This document shows, piece by piece, positions 36,501 to 48,153 of a stretch of DNA of 64,000 nucleotides. The first letter of the stretch is position 1, and every line of letters starts with the position of its first letter. Both the position numbers and the translations under genes were made by a program. The stretch lies in assembly GCF_964340395.1 (NCBI RefSeq), contig NC_135571.1, positions 4,091,953-4,155,952 of the forward strand, read 5' to 3'. The DNA is from Glandiceps talaboti (taxonomy: Eukaryota; Hemichordata; Enteropneusta; Spengelidae). The notes under the pieces are model-generated. The model worked only from the letters and a program-made list of their open reading frames with translations. It was not told the DNA's origin and ran no database searches.

Positions 36501-38040
36501 TTAGTGTTATGAGGATCGACATTGGTAAATAATAATGATGATGAAGAAATAATACATACATGTAGCCATAGTTTTTCACCATCGTACGGCTGTCCAAGAA
36601 ATACGAGAGACTTGTCTTGTTGAATGTGTGAGTCATTGTAAATATCCACAATTTGAAATATACACCATTGTACTAGAGACATTCGTGACTTGGTAGCAAT
36701 TTCCAGTAATCGACACTTTTTAATTAGGGATGACTGCGTGGGGTGGCAAGAACGATAATGATCACAATGAGCTGGTACGTACGTTTATAACCCTGCATAA
36801 AATGCCACTACAAAAGACGTAGATGTGTGACAACAAAAGATAACTTATGGGTGTGTCAATAATTGCACTAAGCAATCAAGAAATTGTATTGTTCAGTGTC
36901 GAAACCTAGCTTACAAGTCAATAATGTCCAACCAGAAAAGACTTCAATTACAAAGTAATCCAGCTAATTGTGTTTTCTTAGTGGTTTTCACGAATATAAA
37001 TTGTGGTAATTGATAAGTATAGAATCATAACTGTCATATCTGCCAGTAATTGATGTTATGCAAATAAGAACATGAATTTACAGTATCAAATAATATTTGC
37101 AGGTACAAATATGCAAATTTTTCAATTGATGTTATTTATGCAAAATTTAGTCAAGTGGCACTTTATGATATTTATGCATACAGCCCTACTTTATTGTATT
37201 TGCGATATTGTAACACGTTAGTAAAAAATTACATTGAGATCGGGTTTAAACATACAATATATACCGTATTTGTTTATTTACCGCAAGTAGCAAAGAAATG
37301 AAAATTAGTAAATTTGAGGAAAACTTGCACCAAGTTTGATTTATTTATAAACATAAAATAAAAAAAGAAGACTGAGCCACAATATTTGCATATATTTTAA
37401 CTATTTTTGTACTGTAAACAAACAGTAATTAGGAAATACATGTATACAGTTAACATCTACGTATCAGAAAATATGCAAATTTGCATCATTGATATGTAAA
37501 TTTATATGCATAGAAAACAAACAATATATGGCATATATGAATACAGTTTGAATTTAGGTGTACACTTAATTCTTTTTCACCATTCTGCTTTACAAAAATT
37601 CTGATATTTTTTATCCAAAATTTTACGCTAGCATGTATGCGATCAATTGTTAATACAAGCTAATTTTAAAATGTGTTTATTTCAAATAGTCATACATGTA
37701 CATTTGTATTAACTCCAGGTTTCTAACTGCAGCAATCATAATTAAAAACATGTTCTGCCTACTATTTCTACTAGAGAGGGAAATTACTGAAACTGAAATG
37801 CATGTCATTGTCGGAAATGAACTTTTGCTGTTACTTTGTTCCAAGAAAACTACAACCCATTCTCATTTAAAATCAAGAAGAAAAAAACAAGGGTTCACCA
37901 CACAAATGCTTGAAATAGCGATCAAAATAAATCCTTGTTTCCCCCTTGTATATTATTCAACAGGCATAATTATTTGTATTAAGAATAAGACATTGCACTT
38001 CATTCATATGTTTTGTGTGTTTGTTTATTATCCTTTTTTA
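36501..38040. other. AT-rich intergenic DNA
   Basis: Nothing called. A 139-codon frame at 37696..38115 is the longest here outside repeats, but it is extremely rich in I, Y, F, C and K codons typical of AT-rich noncoding DNA and runs into the retroelement-like tail that follows. Confidence 0.35.
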
Positions 38041-38264
38041 AATGTTATATGTATATATTACTGTACACTGTCTTGTATATGTTTTCCTTGGAAACCCGAC
38101 TACAGACTAGTTTGAACAAACTACGTTGTATTTTTGTGGTCAACCGGAAATTTAAACCTATTTTTTTTTTTTTTTTTCATTGCCAATGTGTTTACTTAAT
38201 TCATTTTCCTCACTTGATATGTAAATTTTATTTTTGACCTCCGGCAAATAAATCAATCAATCAA
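38041..38264 (+). mobile_element. Possible LINE/SINE 3' end with (ATCA)n tail
   Basis: The segment contains a 17-base poly-T (38161-38177) and ends GGCAAATAAATCAATCAATC. Short-unit tails of this AAATAAATCAATCA type are usual at the 3' ends of invertebrate non-LTR retroelements. No reverse transcriptase frame precedes it; the 5' limit is uncertain. Confidence 0.35.
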
Positions 38265-39057
38265 AAATTATCAAGAAGATATTTTAGAATCCAATATGGC
38301 CACAAATCCAATATGGCCACCGAATAGTTCATTACTCTATGGAAAACAAAAGATTATCAATTTCCTTGACAAGAAGACGGTGGATGCTAAATTTTTTCAT
38401 TATTTCAAAAGGACCAGCAGCAAGCTTTAATAAGGCAAAGTTTGGAGAGAATTAAATAACTTTAATTTTCAGTGAAATATATCCCTGAGGCACATTCTAT
38501 CGTAAATAATAGACAGCTCATGAGAAATTAATTTAATTTCACTTATTGCAATTCATGTCCAGTAAAATTGAACTACATACATGTACATCATCTACTACAG
38601 ACCAGCATTTATTATGAACATTAAATTTTCATGCCGACAATATAATTACAAGAAATCACCTTGAAGAAAAGCAATAATGAGCAATCTGGCAAATCAAATT
38701 CCTATCACCCGGCGCGGTAGTTGCTTCATTAAATCACTGTTACAACAATCTATATAGAAATTGAGACTTGGTCCAAATTATGACATCACTACTCTTTGTA
38801 ATGTTCATGTGAACACTGAAATAATATACATACACAGAGAATTACTTCTCCTAAATTAGTATACTTTTTTCCAGGGTTCTTTCCAGGCCTTTATAAACTG
38901 TAGGGGTTCCATCCAATGATTTCCTGAAAACAGAATCCTCAGAACCTTTTAATCAAAGTCTATAACTACTGTTCTTATTTTTCTGTTTTATAATATCTAC
39001 GTGAATGTATTTATTGATGCATGTACATGTACATGTACATGTATGATAGCATCTTAT

Positions 39058-39318
39058 CTTTTATTTATTTATTTTTATTTATCAGATAATGAACAGGAGC
39101 TAGTCCCATTTATAGGCTATATTGGTTCAGTGCTAATGCAGGGGAAAACTGGAGTACCCGGTGAAAACCTGCATTGTACGTTAGAGTCAAACTGAATGAC
39201 ACTCTTCTTACTTACAGCATGATAAATTTAATCAAACCCTGAATGGGTCCAAACCCTGACCGCAATGTTATATGTAAGAGGCAAGTGGTTAAACCACTCG
39301 GCCACTGACAACCCGGCA
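39058..39318 (-). mobile_element. tRNA-derived SINE, copy 1
   Basis: On the minus strand the 5' head reads like a Ser/Leu-type tRNA: A box TGGCCGAGTGG (39304-39294), then B box GGTTTGGACC (39255-39246), about 40 bp apart. The body continues through GAGTGTCATTCAGTTTGACTC and CAATGCAGGTTTTCACCGGG, and the 3' end is a (TAAA)n tail at 39082-39058. Head, body and tail in the right order make a SINE a better explanation than a tRNA gene: the head cannot form a complete cloverleaf. The element would be transcribed by RNA polymerase III from its internal promoter if active. A worn second copy is at 61250..61476. Confidence 0.7.
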
Positions 39319-40599
39319 TCCCACATCGACTCGTATGTATATTGTGTCTTTCTGTGCTAATCAGCTCCCTCTGGTGAACTACGGTTCTGAAGCTAAGAGT
39401 AAGGCAGCTCAACATGTCAAATCTAACATTGACAACTACATGTACATGTACATCCCAAACAAAGTCTCAATTTCTTGAAAAAAATGATAAAAATGATTAG
39501 GGATTGATTATTTGTACTTGACAATGGCATCAATGGCTACAATAGACAGAAAGAAATAGACATAGCGTGCTGAGCTTCTCATCCTGCCCGAATTAAAAAT
39601 AAAATGGCAGAAAAACTTCCAGTAGTACTGCAGATTTAGACTACTAATAATTATTGATGATTTAAATTTAAGGGCATAAAGTGAGTAACATATATTCTCA
39701 ATATTTTTAAATGGTGTCAGTTTGAACAAAAATACGCAACAATTTCATCCGAATACATTCAAAATTAATAAACTGCATACAGCGCAAAATTCACTATTTT
39801 AACATTGCACAACCTCACTTCCTACACGTACACTCTCTGTATACATGTAATCTCCGATCTCCAATTTCACTTAATACTTTATCTGCCCACGTCTTGTCTA
39901 CCTAAAGCCAGAACAGGGATTTAAATTTTTGATCCTGGCTTTCATAAATAATAAAAATAACTTTTGCGTGGTACATGTATTCTTGAGAAATCCTGTCTTT
40001 GCTTAAAACCATACATGTACATATGTGAAACTTGGTGGACCATTTACAAATGTACATGTACGTTTGATGAAATGGTGAGTTTGTCCTTTTTTATTTATAA
40101 ATAATCAGTTATATGATAATGTATATATTCTATAGCTTTTCTCGATATGTTTACACTCTGGTGCAATGTAATTTATGCAAATGTGGTCTGGCAGCCATTT
40201 TTAATTCAAATGTGGCTGTACAATACATGTATTTGAAGTCGCATAGTGTTCTTATGAATTGAGTATTGAATCTACTATACATGTACATGTTCATTCTAAA
40301 CAACGATAAATGTCAATACTGGGGACCCAGGAAAACAAATCATTTTTGTTTATAACTGATGGTCCCTGGACCAGTGCCATGAACAATCCAGTGATCCTGC
40401 TAACAGAACTAGTGGTCCCATGTCACTCTATGTGAAACCATCTCACAGGGTTCTCCCAAACATGAGAGTATTTCTGGTCCCTCATTAATATCCATTCTAA
40501 TTTGCATATTTATTATTCATTAACTAAATTAACGACACAATCAAAGTACATGATGTACATTGTACTAGTAAATTTGAGTGGTTCGGAAAAAACCTACAG
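39319..40599. other. Intergenic DNA
   Basis: Nothing firmly called. GGTCCCTGGACC-like blocks recur at 40370-40470 without a clear period. A TATA-rich stretch lies at 40100-40140. Confidence 0.3.
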
Positions 40600-40690
40600 G
40601 TCCCGGACCTAAGACGGTTAGACCACTGGATTTACTGAGAGCATACACACCACTGTCACCAGTGGTTCAAATCTTCGACTAAACACCCAA
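40600..40690 (+). mobile_element. tRNA-like sequence, possible SINE head
   Basis: GGTTAGACCACTGGATTTAC resembles a tRNA D-arm and anticodon region, and GGTTCAAATC at 40664-40673 matches a B box, about 50 bp from a weak A box. The stems do not close into a tRNA, so this is a tRNA pseudogene or the head of a different SINE. Confidence 0.3.
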
Positions 40691-41321
40691 TGACTTTGTT
40701 TATATTGATCATCATTTACATTAATTATGCAAAGATATGAGCCATACAATGATACATGTACCTTCTGCTTCTAACCTAACCAAGATCACTTTGCAATTTT
40801 CTTTGGGCAGTGAAATTTTTTAAGAACATCATAAGTATTGAGAGGATTATGAGCCAGTGCCTCTAACCATGATTACTTTGGTTTTTTTGGAGCAGTTTGC
40901 GCAGACAATTTTTGAAGTACATATGTACATGCAGAAGATGTTTTTAATGACAAATCATGATGTAAATGTTTACAGTCTAGTTCGATGTAATATTTGACTG
41001 AAAACAGCATTGACCAGAAAGTTTACCAATTGATTATCGTACATTGTGGGTATGGATACATGACATTTTTGACAGATCACGATCATTGTACATGTACATG
41101 TAATTACATCCAGTGCATTTTTGGTAACGTTTGTGAATCCAAATTTCCACAGATCTCCATACACATGTACCTTGCGTCATAATACTGGTGGGCAGTGAAC
41201 CAGGCATGGTAGGGGAAAGACGCTAGCAAAAAATCCCACACAACTAGATCTAGGCTTTTGGGAGGAAATCTAGTAAAATTTGCCTACATTTCCATATATG
41301 TACAAATGTATAATTGCACCA

Positions 41322-42150
41322 TAACGCGGCCATATGGACGAGGATTAGGTATTTATTTTGGATTTTTAATTTTATACAACAATTTTATCATGGCTTTCTA
41401 CTTGAAAAATCAATGTGAAACAATTTATGCTAAGTCTCAATAAATTGCAAAAGATTAATAAATCTGTAAAATGTTTATTGACATTGACATTTCAACAATG
41501 TACCTTATCAAATTATATGAAAACTGCGTTAAAGCCCAACTAATGATGTGTTTGTTACAAGTACACTGACTTGCAACAATGTACATTTTTAGGTGAAAAT
41601 TGCGTTACACCCTAATAATGGTTCATTTCTTAGAAATGCATTATGAAATTGCTGTATGTACCTTTTTTCCATGAAAAATCGCATGGCGCCCAAATAATGG
41701 TTCATTTCTTAGAAATGCATTATGAAATTGTAACATGTACCATATTTCCTTGAAAAACTGCATGGTGCCCCAATAATGGTTCATTTCTTAGAAATGTACT
41801 ATGAAATTGCTATATATACCTTTTTTCCATGAAAAACCGCAATGTATTTCTTGGAAATACATTGTACATTATGACATATCAATGACTTTCTTTCCATTTA
41901 TTTCTGTGTTTGTAACTCAATACATTGTTTTTGTACATTGCAAAAAGCTTTAAAATGTGTAAAAAGTTTGTTATTCTACGTACAGTAAGAAAAATTTGAC
42001 ACATTTTATTAATCTTTTGCAATTGAGTTACAAACAAGGAATTTGCATATTTTGTTTCACATTGTTCAAATAGGAAGCCATGATAAAATTGTTTTATAAA
42101 TTAAAAAATCCACAATAAATACCCAATCCTCATCCATATGGCCACTTTAA
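41322..42150. mobile_element. Palindromic MITE, family C, copy 3, with internal insert
   Basis: The left half (ACGCGGCCATATGGACGAGG) and right half (ending CCTCATCCATATGGCCACTTTAA) match family C copy 1 in order and sequence. The centre, about 430 bp longer than in copy 1, holds a tandem repeat (see next entry). The right flank TTAA fits a TTAA-type target site. Confidence 0.8.
41461..41870. repeat. 79-bp tandem array inside family C copy 3
   Basis: AATAATGGTTCATTTCTTAG starts at 41614, 41693 and 41772, exactly 79 bp apart. Each is followed by AAATGCATTATGAAATTG and CCATGAAAAA-CGCATGG. One or two more diverged units precede it (from ~41480) and a partial unit follows. The array lies at the hinge of the palindrome. 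Confidence 0.9.
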
Positions 42151-44636
42151 GCTTGCATGATACCATATAATTATTCCATAGATGTGTGGATTTTGGGGCT
42201 CTATACAACTCACAGCTTATGTGTATTTAGCTTTGAATCAATGTTTGTGGTTAGTATACCACAATAATTGTATAAATATACATCAGAATAAGAACGGCAT
42301 TACTGATATATTCTACAGAACTATATTTGTATATAGATATGTAAAAAAAAATTAATAAAAATTGCAGATTGAATCGTGATAGATCAAAGAATCCAACAAA
42401 TGATTCCGAAATGTACACAAAAGGCAAAAGTGAAAAATGAACACAACAGATATTACCTTACATCGTTCTATTTTCAAATCCTAACTCTAGAGGGCAGTAT
42501 AACAGTTCTCGGCCCTCTGAAGAATTCTTAGTCTTTTTACCCAATGTTCAAGAAGTGTTCCATTTCTGCCCATAATACGAACAGGATATTTATTTTAAAT
42601 TAATTCCACTATAGCAATGCTATTACATACATAAATTACATACATGTATGTATGTACGTACATGTACATACACTGTATGTGTGTCAGTTCAGAAGTGTGT
42701 ATCTCTGTCTGTCTGTATTCATGTACATGTGTATGTGTCTATGTGATTCTGCGTCTATTTCCATGTGTGTGTAAATGATACATGTACAAGTACAATATAC
42801 GTCATATTGCTGACAGGAATGTCTAAGACTAAAACAGAGAAATTGAAAATAAACATGTATGAAACATATCAAACTTTATAATACTTTTATTCAGATATTA
42901 CGGGTGTATGTTCAAATAAAAACTGAAAGCATAAAATGTCATTTTTGTAAATACAAATGTACATTGTACTGTGTGAAACTTAATTAACAAATGTACAACA
43001 AATTCACTCAATTATTTTTAGCCTCTCTTAACCATAACATTCTACTTTCAAGTTCTGTTAGGGAAGGCTAAGATATGGTGAAATAAAAACTACAATTAAA
43101 AATTAATAAACTTTCAACAAAAATCTTGCCAACAGTTCTACTTTTTTTTGTAAGAGTTTTGTTAAGCAACACAATCAAATATAGAAGTGTTACCATATTT
43201 AAAGATTTTTATCAAGATGACGTTTACATGTAGTTTCAGGTTTCGGTTGAGAATAGCAAGGATTAATAAGATTTTAGTAAACATCCTACATGTACTAGTA
43301 TGCAAAAGCAAGATTCTGATTCAGATTACAATCTGATTTTCCTGAAAGTCAAAAACCTAGCTAACAATTCTACTCATACCCTGTGACACCCTGACTAAAG
43401 ATAATTGAATGAATTTGTTGTAAGGTTTACATGGTATACATAGAAATTACATGTAAGATGTACATGTGATTTACTGTATTTCAGATCCCATATGGTGGAA
43501 TTATGGGACAAGTTACTTTTTGTTAAATTTATATGTTAAAATTCTTATATTTAAGAACATCAGTCATGTAGCTTTTCTGTAACATATATTTATATGGACG
43601 TCGCTGTCCGAATTAAAGTCTATAATATAATTACATTTTGTGCTTTCAGTTTTCATCATAATATGTGAACAAAGGTATAAAGGTTGATATGTTTCATACA
43701 TGTTTATTTTCAAAACCCCTTGTGGAGAACACTGTGTGTACATAATGTAGTTGTGTGGTCCATCCATCTATACAATTATAAATAAAATTGAGTTTTAAAA
43801 ATGTATTATTAGCACAACTATATACCTATATTTAGTTTTTCAAATATATTTTTAACAAAGTGTAATACTTTATAATTAGTTTTCAAAATATATTTTTATC
43901 ACAGACTTCGAAAACCCTACCCAGACAAGTTTCCTTGGCGATTAAATAACAAGAGAAAACTATTCAAATCTAGCATGTGTCTCTTTTAATAAATAAAGTT
44001 AAAGGGCTATGTTTCATTCACAGGTCATTGCATTAGTGTTATTTTATCAGTGGAGCCAATAGATACAATCATTCTGTTGTTGTGGATCAACTTTTTCAAT
44101 AACTCTACCAGGAAGTTGAAATGACACTTAAATAATAATTCTACACTGAACTTGGCCTCCAGGACTCAAAATGAACCTCTTTTTTCTTTGGCAGTACTAG
44201 TAGGCTACCAATTGCAGAGAGTGGTAGCCCAAGGATGGTGACCAATAGTCCTGAACTGAGAACAGAATTCTTTTGTTTTTTATACTTTTCTGTCTGTATA
44301 TCTTCCATCCTTTAAAAATTAAATCTTCATATAATTAATGGTAGCCTGAGTGGGCTAAAATTGGTAGTCTGTGGACACAGGATCTAGGACTAAGCTCAAA
44401 TACTCTAATATTAATGATTGTAATTATAGTATTTATGGTAAAAATAGAATAATTTAGTAGAAATTGTGTATATAAAATAAATTTGTATTAACAAAAGTGG
44501 TATGACACACAGCTATTTTTAGTTTGTAATGTATAAGTACATAGATATTTTCAGTTTATAACATATAAATAGGTATGGTAATTATCTGCATGTATTAACA
44601 AAATCATCTGATGTACTACATGTCTATTTAGTATCA
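42151..44636. other. AT-rich intergenic DNA
   Basis: Nothing gene-like. There is an ACATGTATGTATGTACGTACATG palindromic cluster at 42640-42672 and TA-rich DNA at 43780-43900. The CTCF-like site at 42484 is listed separately. Confidence 0.35.
42484..42498 (+). promoter_or_regulatory. Candidate CTCF-type site
   Basis: ACTCTAGAGGGCAGT matches 13 of 15 positions of the consensus CCASYAGRKGGCRSY, including the whole AGRKGGC core. CTCF is present across bilaterians. A single match by eye is weak, but see the oppositely oriented match at 56632. Confidence 0.3.
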
Positions 44637-45486
44637 TAGCTAAAATGATGTAGGCTTAATATTTCAATCATGGGACATTTCATTTTTGACACAGAGATAG
44701 AAATATTTCAACTCAAGACTAACAATAACAGACACAATAAACACAGCAGGATCCTTTGCCCAATCACATTGAACACTGACAAGCATTGCTATTCTTTCAC
44801 AGTGCAGTAAAAACAGGCTTCTAATGAAAACATTACACATGGACTTGATGATTTTAATGGCTGCAATTGTTTATTTTCTAACTGAAAATCAACATTTCAA
44901 CTTGACTACTTCTACATCCCCACTGTGCGTGGCACCTATATAATGTTTCTTTTGCATTAGAAGTTGTCTGAGGGTGTGTATTAAATGTATTGTCACATTG
45001 AGTGAAACACCAAGCCTATATCATTTTAGCTGTAATGTCCCATGAGTGAAACACCAGGCCTACATCATTTTAGCTGTAATGTCCCATGAATGAAACACAA
45101 AGCCTACATCATTTTAGCTGTAATGTCCCATGAGTGAAACACCATGCCTACATGTACATCATTTTAGCTGTAATGTCCCATGAATGAAACACCATGCCTA
45201 CATCATTTTAGCTGTAATGTCCCATGAATGAAACACCAAGCCTACATCATTTCAGCTGTAATGTCCCATGAATGAAACACAAAGCCTACATCATTTTAGC
45301 TGTAATGTCCCATGAGTGAAACACCATGCCTACATGTACATCATTTTAGCTGTAATGTCCCATGAATGAAACACCATGCCTACATCATTTTAGCTGTAAT
45401 GTCCCATGAATGAAACACCAAGCCTACATCATTTCAGCTGTAATGTCCCATGAATGAAACACCATGCCTACATCATTTTAGCTGTA
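44637..45486 (-). mobile_element. TIR element, family F, copy 2 (expanded)
   Basis: It starts TAGCTAAAATGATGTAGGCT and its interior is the inverse of copy 1 (CACAGCAGGATCCTTTGCCC). The right terminal repeat is not single but amplified into ten 44-50 bp units (next entry), so the element is about 850 bp instead of 337. Confidence 0.8.
45031..45482. repeat. 44-bp satellite-like array with higher-order structure
   Basis: Ten units start TGTAATGTCCCATGA at 45031, 45075, 45119, 45169, 45213, 45257, 45301, 45351, 45395 and 45439. Units 3 and 7 carry a 6-bp CATGTA-type insertion. Units 2-5 (45075-45256) and 6-9 (45257-45438) are the same four variants in the same order, so a 182-bp block was duplicated; I saw no difference between the two blocks. 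Confidence 0.95.
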
Positions 45487-46384
45487 ATTTTAGACATCTA
45501 AACAAATTCTATATTGAGTATTCTAGTGTTACCACAAAAGAACCGCTTGTGGGGAAATTTGGTACCACAATAAACCACCAACCTATTATTAGGAGAAAAC
45601 CTACTCAGAAATTAGACCTGTCTTTCGTACTCAATTATTGTTAATATTTGTGACATTTGAAGGTACCTGTGACTTTTTCTGGTGAACTTAAAATATTTTA
45701 ACTGAATTGCTGTAATAAATCATGCATGCACATTCTTTGAATTTCATTTTCTATATATATTTTTCACTACTAGTAGTATTGTCTGGTACTAAGGAAGTCT
45801 CATTGTCGCCGGATTCCGAAACAAACGTTCCTTTTTATCGGAAAATAAAAACATTGAAAGATAGACATAATAACAGACTACATATGATCGCCTAGCGATA
45901 GTCGTCACATACTTCACTAAATTCTTTTCATATTTAACACAAATTTTCAAAACATTTTTAGTAAAGAAAATATACTGGGTGGGATCAATCGTTTCAGTGT
46001 AAAATCAGTTCTAAAATTTGCAAATATTTTAGAAAAGGACAATTTTTTATCGAACTCTTCCGGGTATTTATAAAGAAACAAACTGTATAGGTCAAAGGTT
46101 AAAAGTGAGTTAATAATGGAGATTATTTAGGAGGGAAATCAGTTCAGAAATTCGTAAAAGTTTTAGAAAAAGATTAAATTTGTATAATATATGTAATACA
46201 TTTCCTAGTCATTATTGGTGAACTTTCAAATCTATTTTCAGAGAAACATATAATTTAGAAAACAAAAGGGACAGTCTATTATTTTGCACATACATGTACA
46301 TGTATATGTACATGTACATGTGGTTCCTTGTGCCTCTTACAAACTACACAGAGTATATAAGGCTTAATTTTGTAATATAATTTA
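45487..46384. other. AT-rich intergenic DNA
   Basis: Nothing called; the 64-codon frame at 45450..45644 starts inside the array. Confidence 0.3.
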
Positions 46385-46560
46385 TATTTACAGTCCATTG
46401 TTCTCACAGGATTGTTTACTACACAACAAACAATGTTCACATTTTGCAGTGTTGTCAAGAGGTACACATAAGTAGGTAAAAGTATCCAAGATATTTTTTA
46501 CGGAACTAAGTTCCTGGTTTATTTCTCGTCACTAAATCATTTCAAAGGCCATATAATGTG
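46385..46560 (+). repeat. Dispersed direct repeat, copy 1 of 2
   Basis: Matches 47079..47250 through ATTTACAGTCC, CACAGGATT(G/A)TTTA, ACACAACAAACAA, TTCACATTTT, AGTAGGTA(A)A-AGTAT and a CATTTCAAAGGC ending. A family G element lies between the two copies. Confidence 0.65.
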
Positions 46561-46834
46561 TTCGGTTTGGATAAAATTTGATGCATGTGAACAGTAGGTT
46601 GGTAGACCTAAATAACGGATAAAGGTAAATAAAAGGTAAATAACAGATTTAGTTTATCATGTCACAACTATTTTTCATCACCAGCAATACACCAAATTCA
46701 TTTTTTTAAAACAGGATGAAAACAAAATGGCAGGTCATTTTTTCTGTGTGTTTGTTTTGCTTTCTCTAATAAATCATTCCTTATTTTGTTACAATATGTA
46801 CATGTAGGCTTGTGATAATACATTCTTGAACTAC

Positions 46835-47026
46835 GACCAAGGGTTCTTTTATATTACTTACAAGTAACATTTCGCCTGTTCATCTTACATTACATGTACA
46901 TCATTGCTGTGATCATGTCATCACAACTACACTGCATAGCAGTGAAGCCAGCAAATGGTCAGTTTGACAAAGCCAGTCGACCGGAACAGGCAAAAGGTTA
47001 CTAGTAAGTAATAAGAACCCTTGGTC
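46835..47026. mobile_element. TIR element, family G (192 bp)
   Basis: It starts GACCAAGGGTTCTTTTATAT and ends in the inverse (AGTAATAAGAACCCTTGGTC). The TIRs are about 47 bp and run to CGCCTGTTC/GAACAGGC(A). No coding capacity; no clear target duplication. A single copy in this window. Confidence 0.75.
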
Positions 47027-47078
47027 ATTGTACAAGAACATATTCGTTTTACCAATCTGATGAACAGTGTAGTCTTGT

Positions 47079-47250
47079 ATTTACAGTCCGTTAGTCACAG
47101 GATTATTTATAACACAACAAACAACATTCACATTTTTCAGTAATGTCAAGTGGTATCCACAGGAGTAGGTACAAGTATACAAGAGGCTATTTTTATTGAC
47201 ACCTGATGTTCTGTACCAGAGTTCTTTGGATCCCATTTCAAAGGCTTATG
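47079..47250 (+). repeat. Dispersed direct repeat, copy 2 of 2
   Basis: Partner of 46385..46560, same orientation. Confidence 0.65.
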
Positions 47251-47799
47251 TCAGATTAAGATAAGTTGTGGAGTGCGAAATCATAGAGATTATTGAAAAG
47301 GATTAGTGCTCAACAAAAGAATAATCTGATCTAATCCAGTATGATACCACTTAAAGATAGTAGTGATCCAAGAAAACCTGCACTAGCTGCAAATGGAATA
47401 TTTTTTTTATCAGACGACCAGTAATATAATTTCTATTCCCTTAAAATACCAATAATAATTGTACATGTCAATTAGAGGTCTATTTTATCTATATATAAGT
47501 AGTATATCAAGTAATCAGTTGAAATCATGATTGATTGGGGTGCTGATTTTTGGGTGTGAACCTAAAAATCAATTTGATTGGATTTATTGCACAATATTAT
47601 GAGTACAGCTACACAAATATGTTTACCCACAGGTGATTCAATACTGATCAGGGCTTACAATATTATAATATGTCATTGTATCTCACAAAAAAGTTTCAGA
47701 AGACATCCCAGTTCCAGCTCAATTTTGAAGCTTGAAGACATATGTTTATTTTTACATATTGTATGTGTCAATCCTGGGTCATCATATTGTTGATATTAT
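47251..47799. other. Intergenic DNA, nothing called
   Basis: A 71-codon frame at 47578..47793 shows no motif. Confidence 0.3.
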
Positions 47800-47807
47800 C
47801 AGTGGAG

Positions 47808-48153
47808 CAGTGTGTCCTCTAAGCCAATTTGACGTGCCACTGATGCACACAATTTCTAGTGATGCACCAAAATTTGGTGTTCACCTATCTCTTATTATGT
47901 GGTGACCAGTGTGCTCTCTAAGCCAATTTGACATGCCACTGATGCACACAAATTCCAGTGACGCACCAAAATTTGGTGTTCTCCTATCTCTTACTATGTG
48001 GTGACCAGTGTGCCCTCTAAGCCAATTTGACATGCCACTGATGCACACAAATTCCAGTGACTCTATCTCTTACTATGTGATGACTCACAAGAAATCCCAA
48101 TTTTTATCATTTTGACTCGCAACAACATTTGGCTATCATTAGAGGACACACTG
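47808..48153 (+). mobile_element. hAT MITE, family E, copy 1, with perfect 8-bp target duplication
   Basis: It starts CAGTGTGTCCTCTAAGCC and ends TTAGAGGACACACTG, a 15-bp TIR with the hAT-type CAGTG start. CAGTGGAG flanks both sides exactly (47800-47807 and 48154-48161), the 8-bp duplication typical of the hAT superfamily. The left ~99 bp is present three times (starts 47808, 47907, 48006); the third runs on to the right end through GACTCACAAGAAAT and TTTTGGCTATCA-like blocks. No transposase is encoded. A second copy lies at 59855. Confidence 0.9.

Noticed and set aside
37696-38115. 139-codon frame as a gene
   Set aside because: Residue composition (I, Y, F, C, K) mirrors local AT richness, there is no motif, and its end runs into a retroelement-like tail.
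38290-38325. Repeated CCAATATGG as possible CArG boxes
   Set aside because: CArG needs six A/T between CC and GG; only five are present. It is just a short 15-bp direct repeat.
45031-45482. Regularly spaced near-identical units as a CRISPR-like array
   Set aside because: Units are contiguous with no unique spacers, and they derive from a transposon end in an animal genome.
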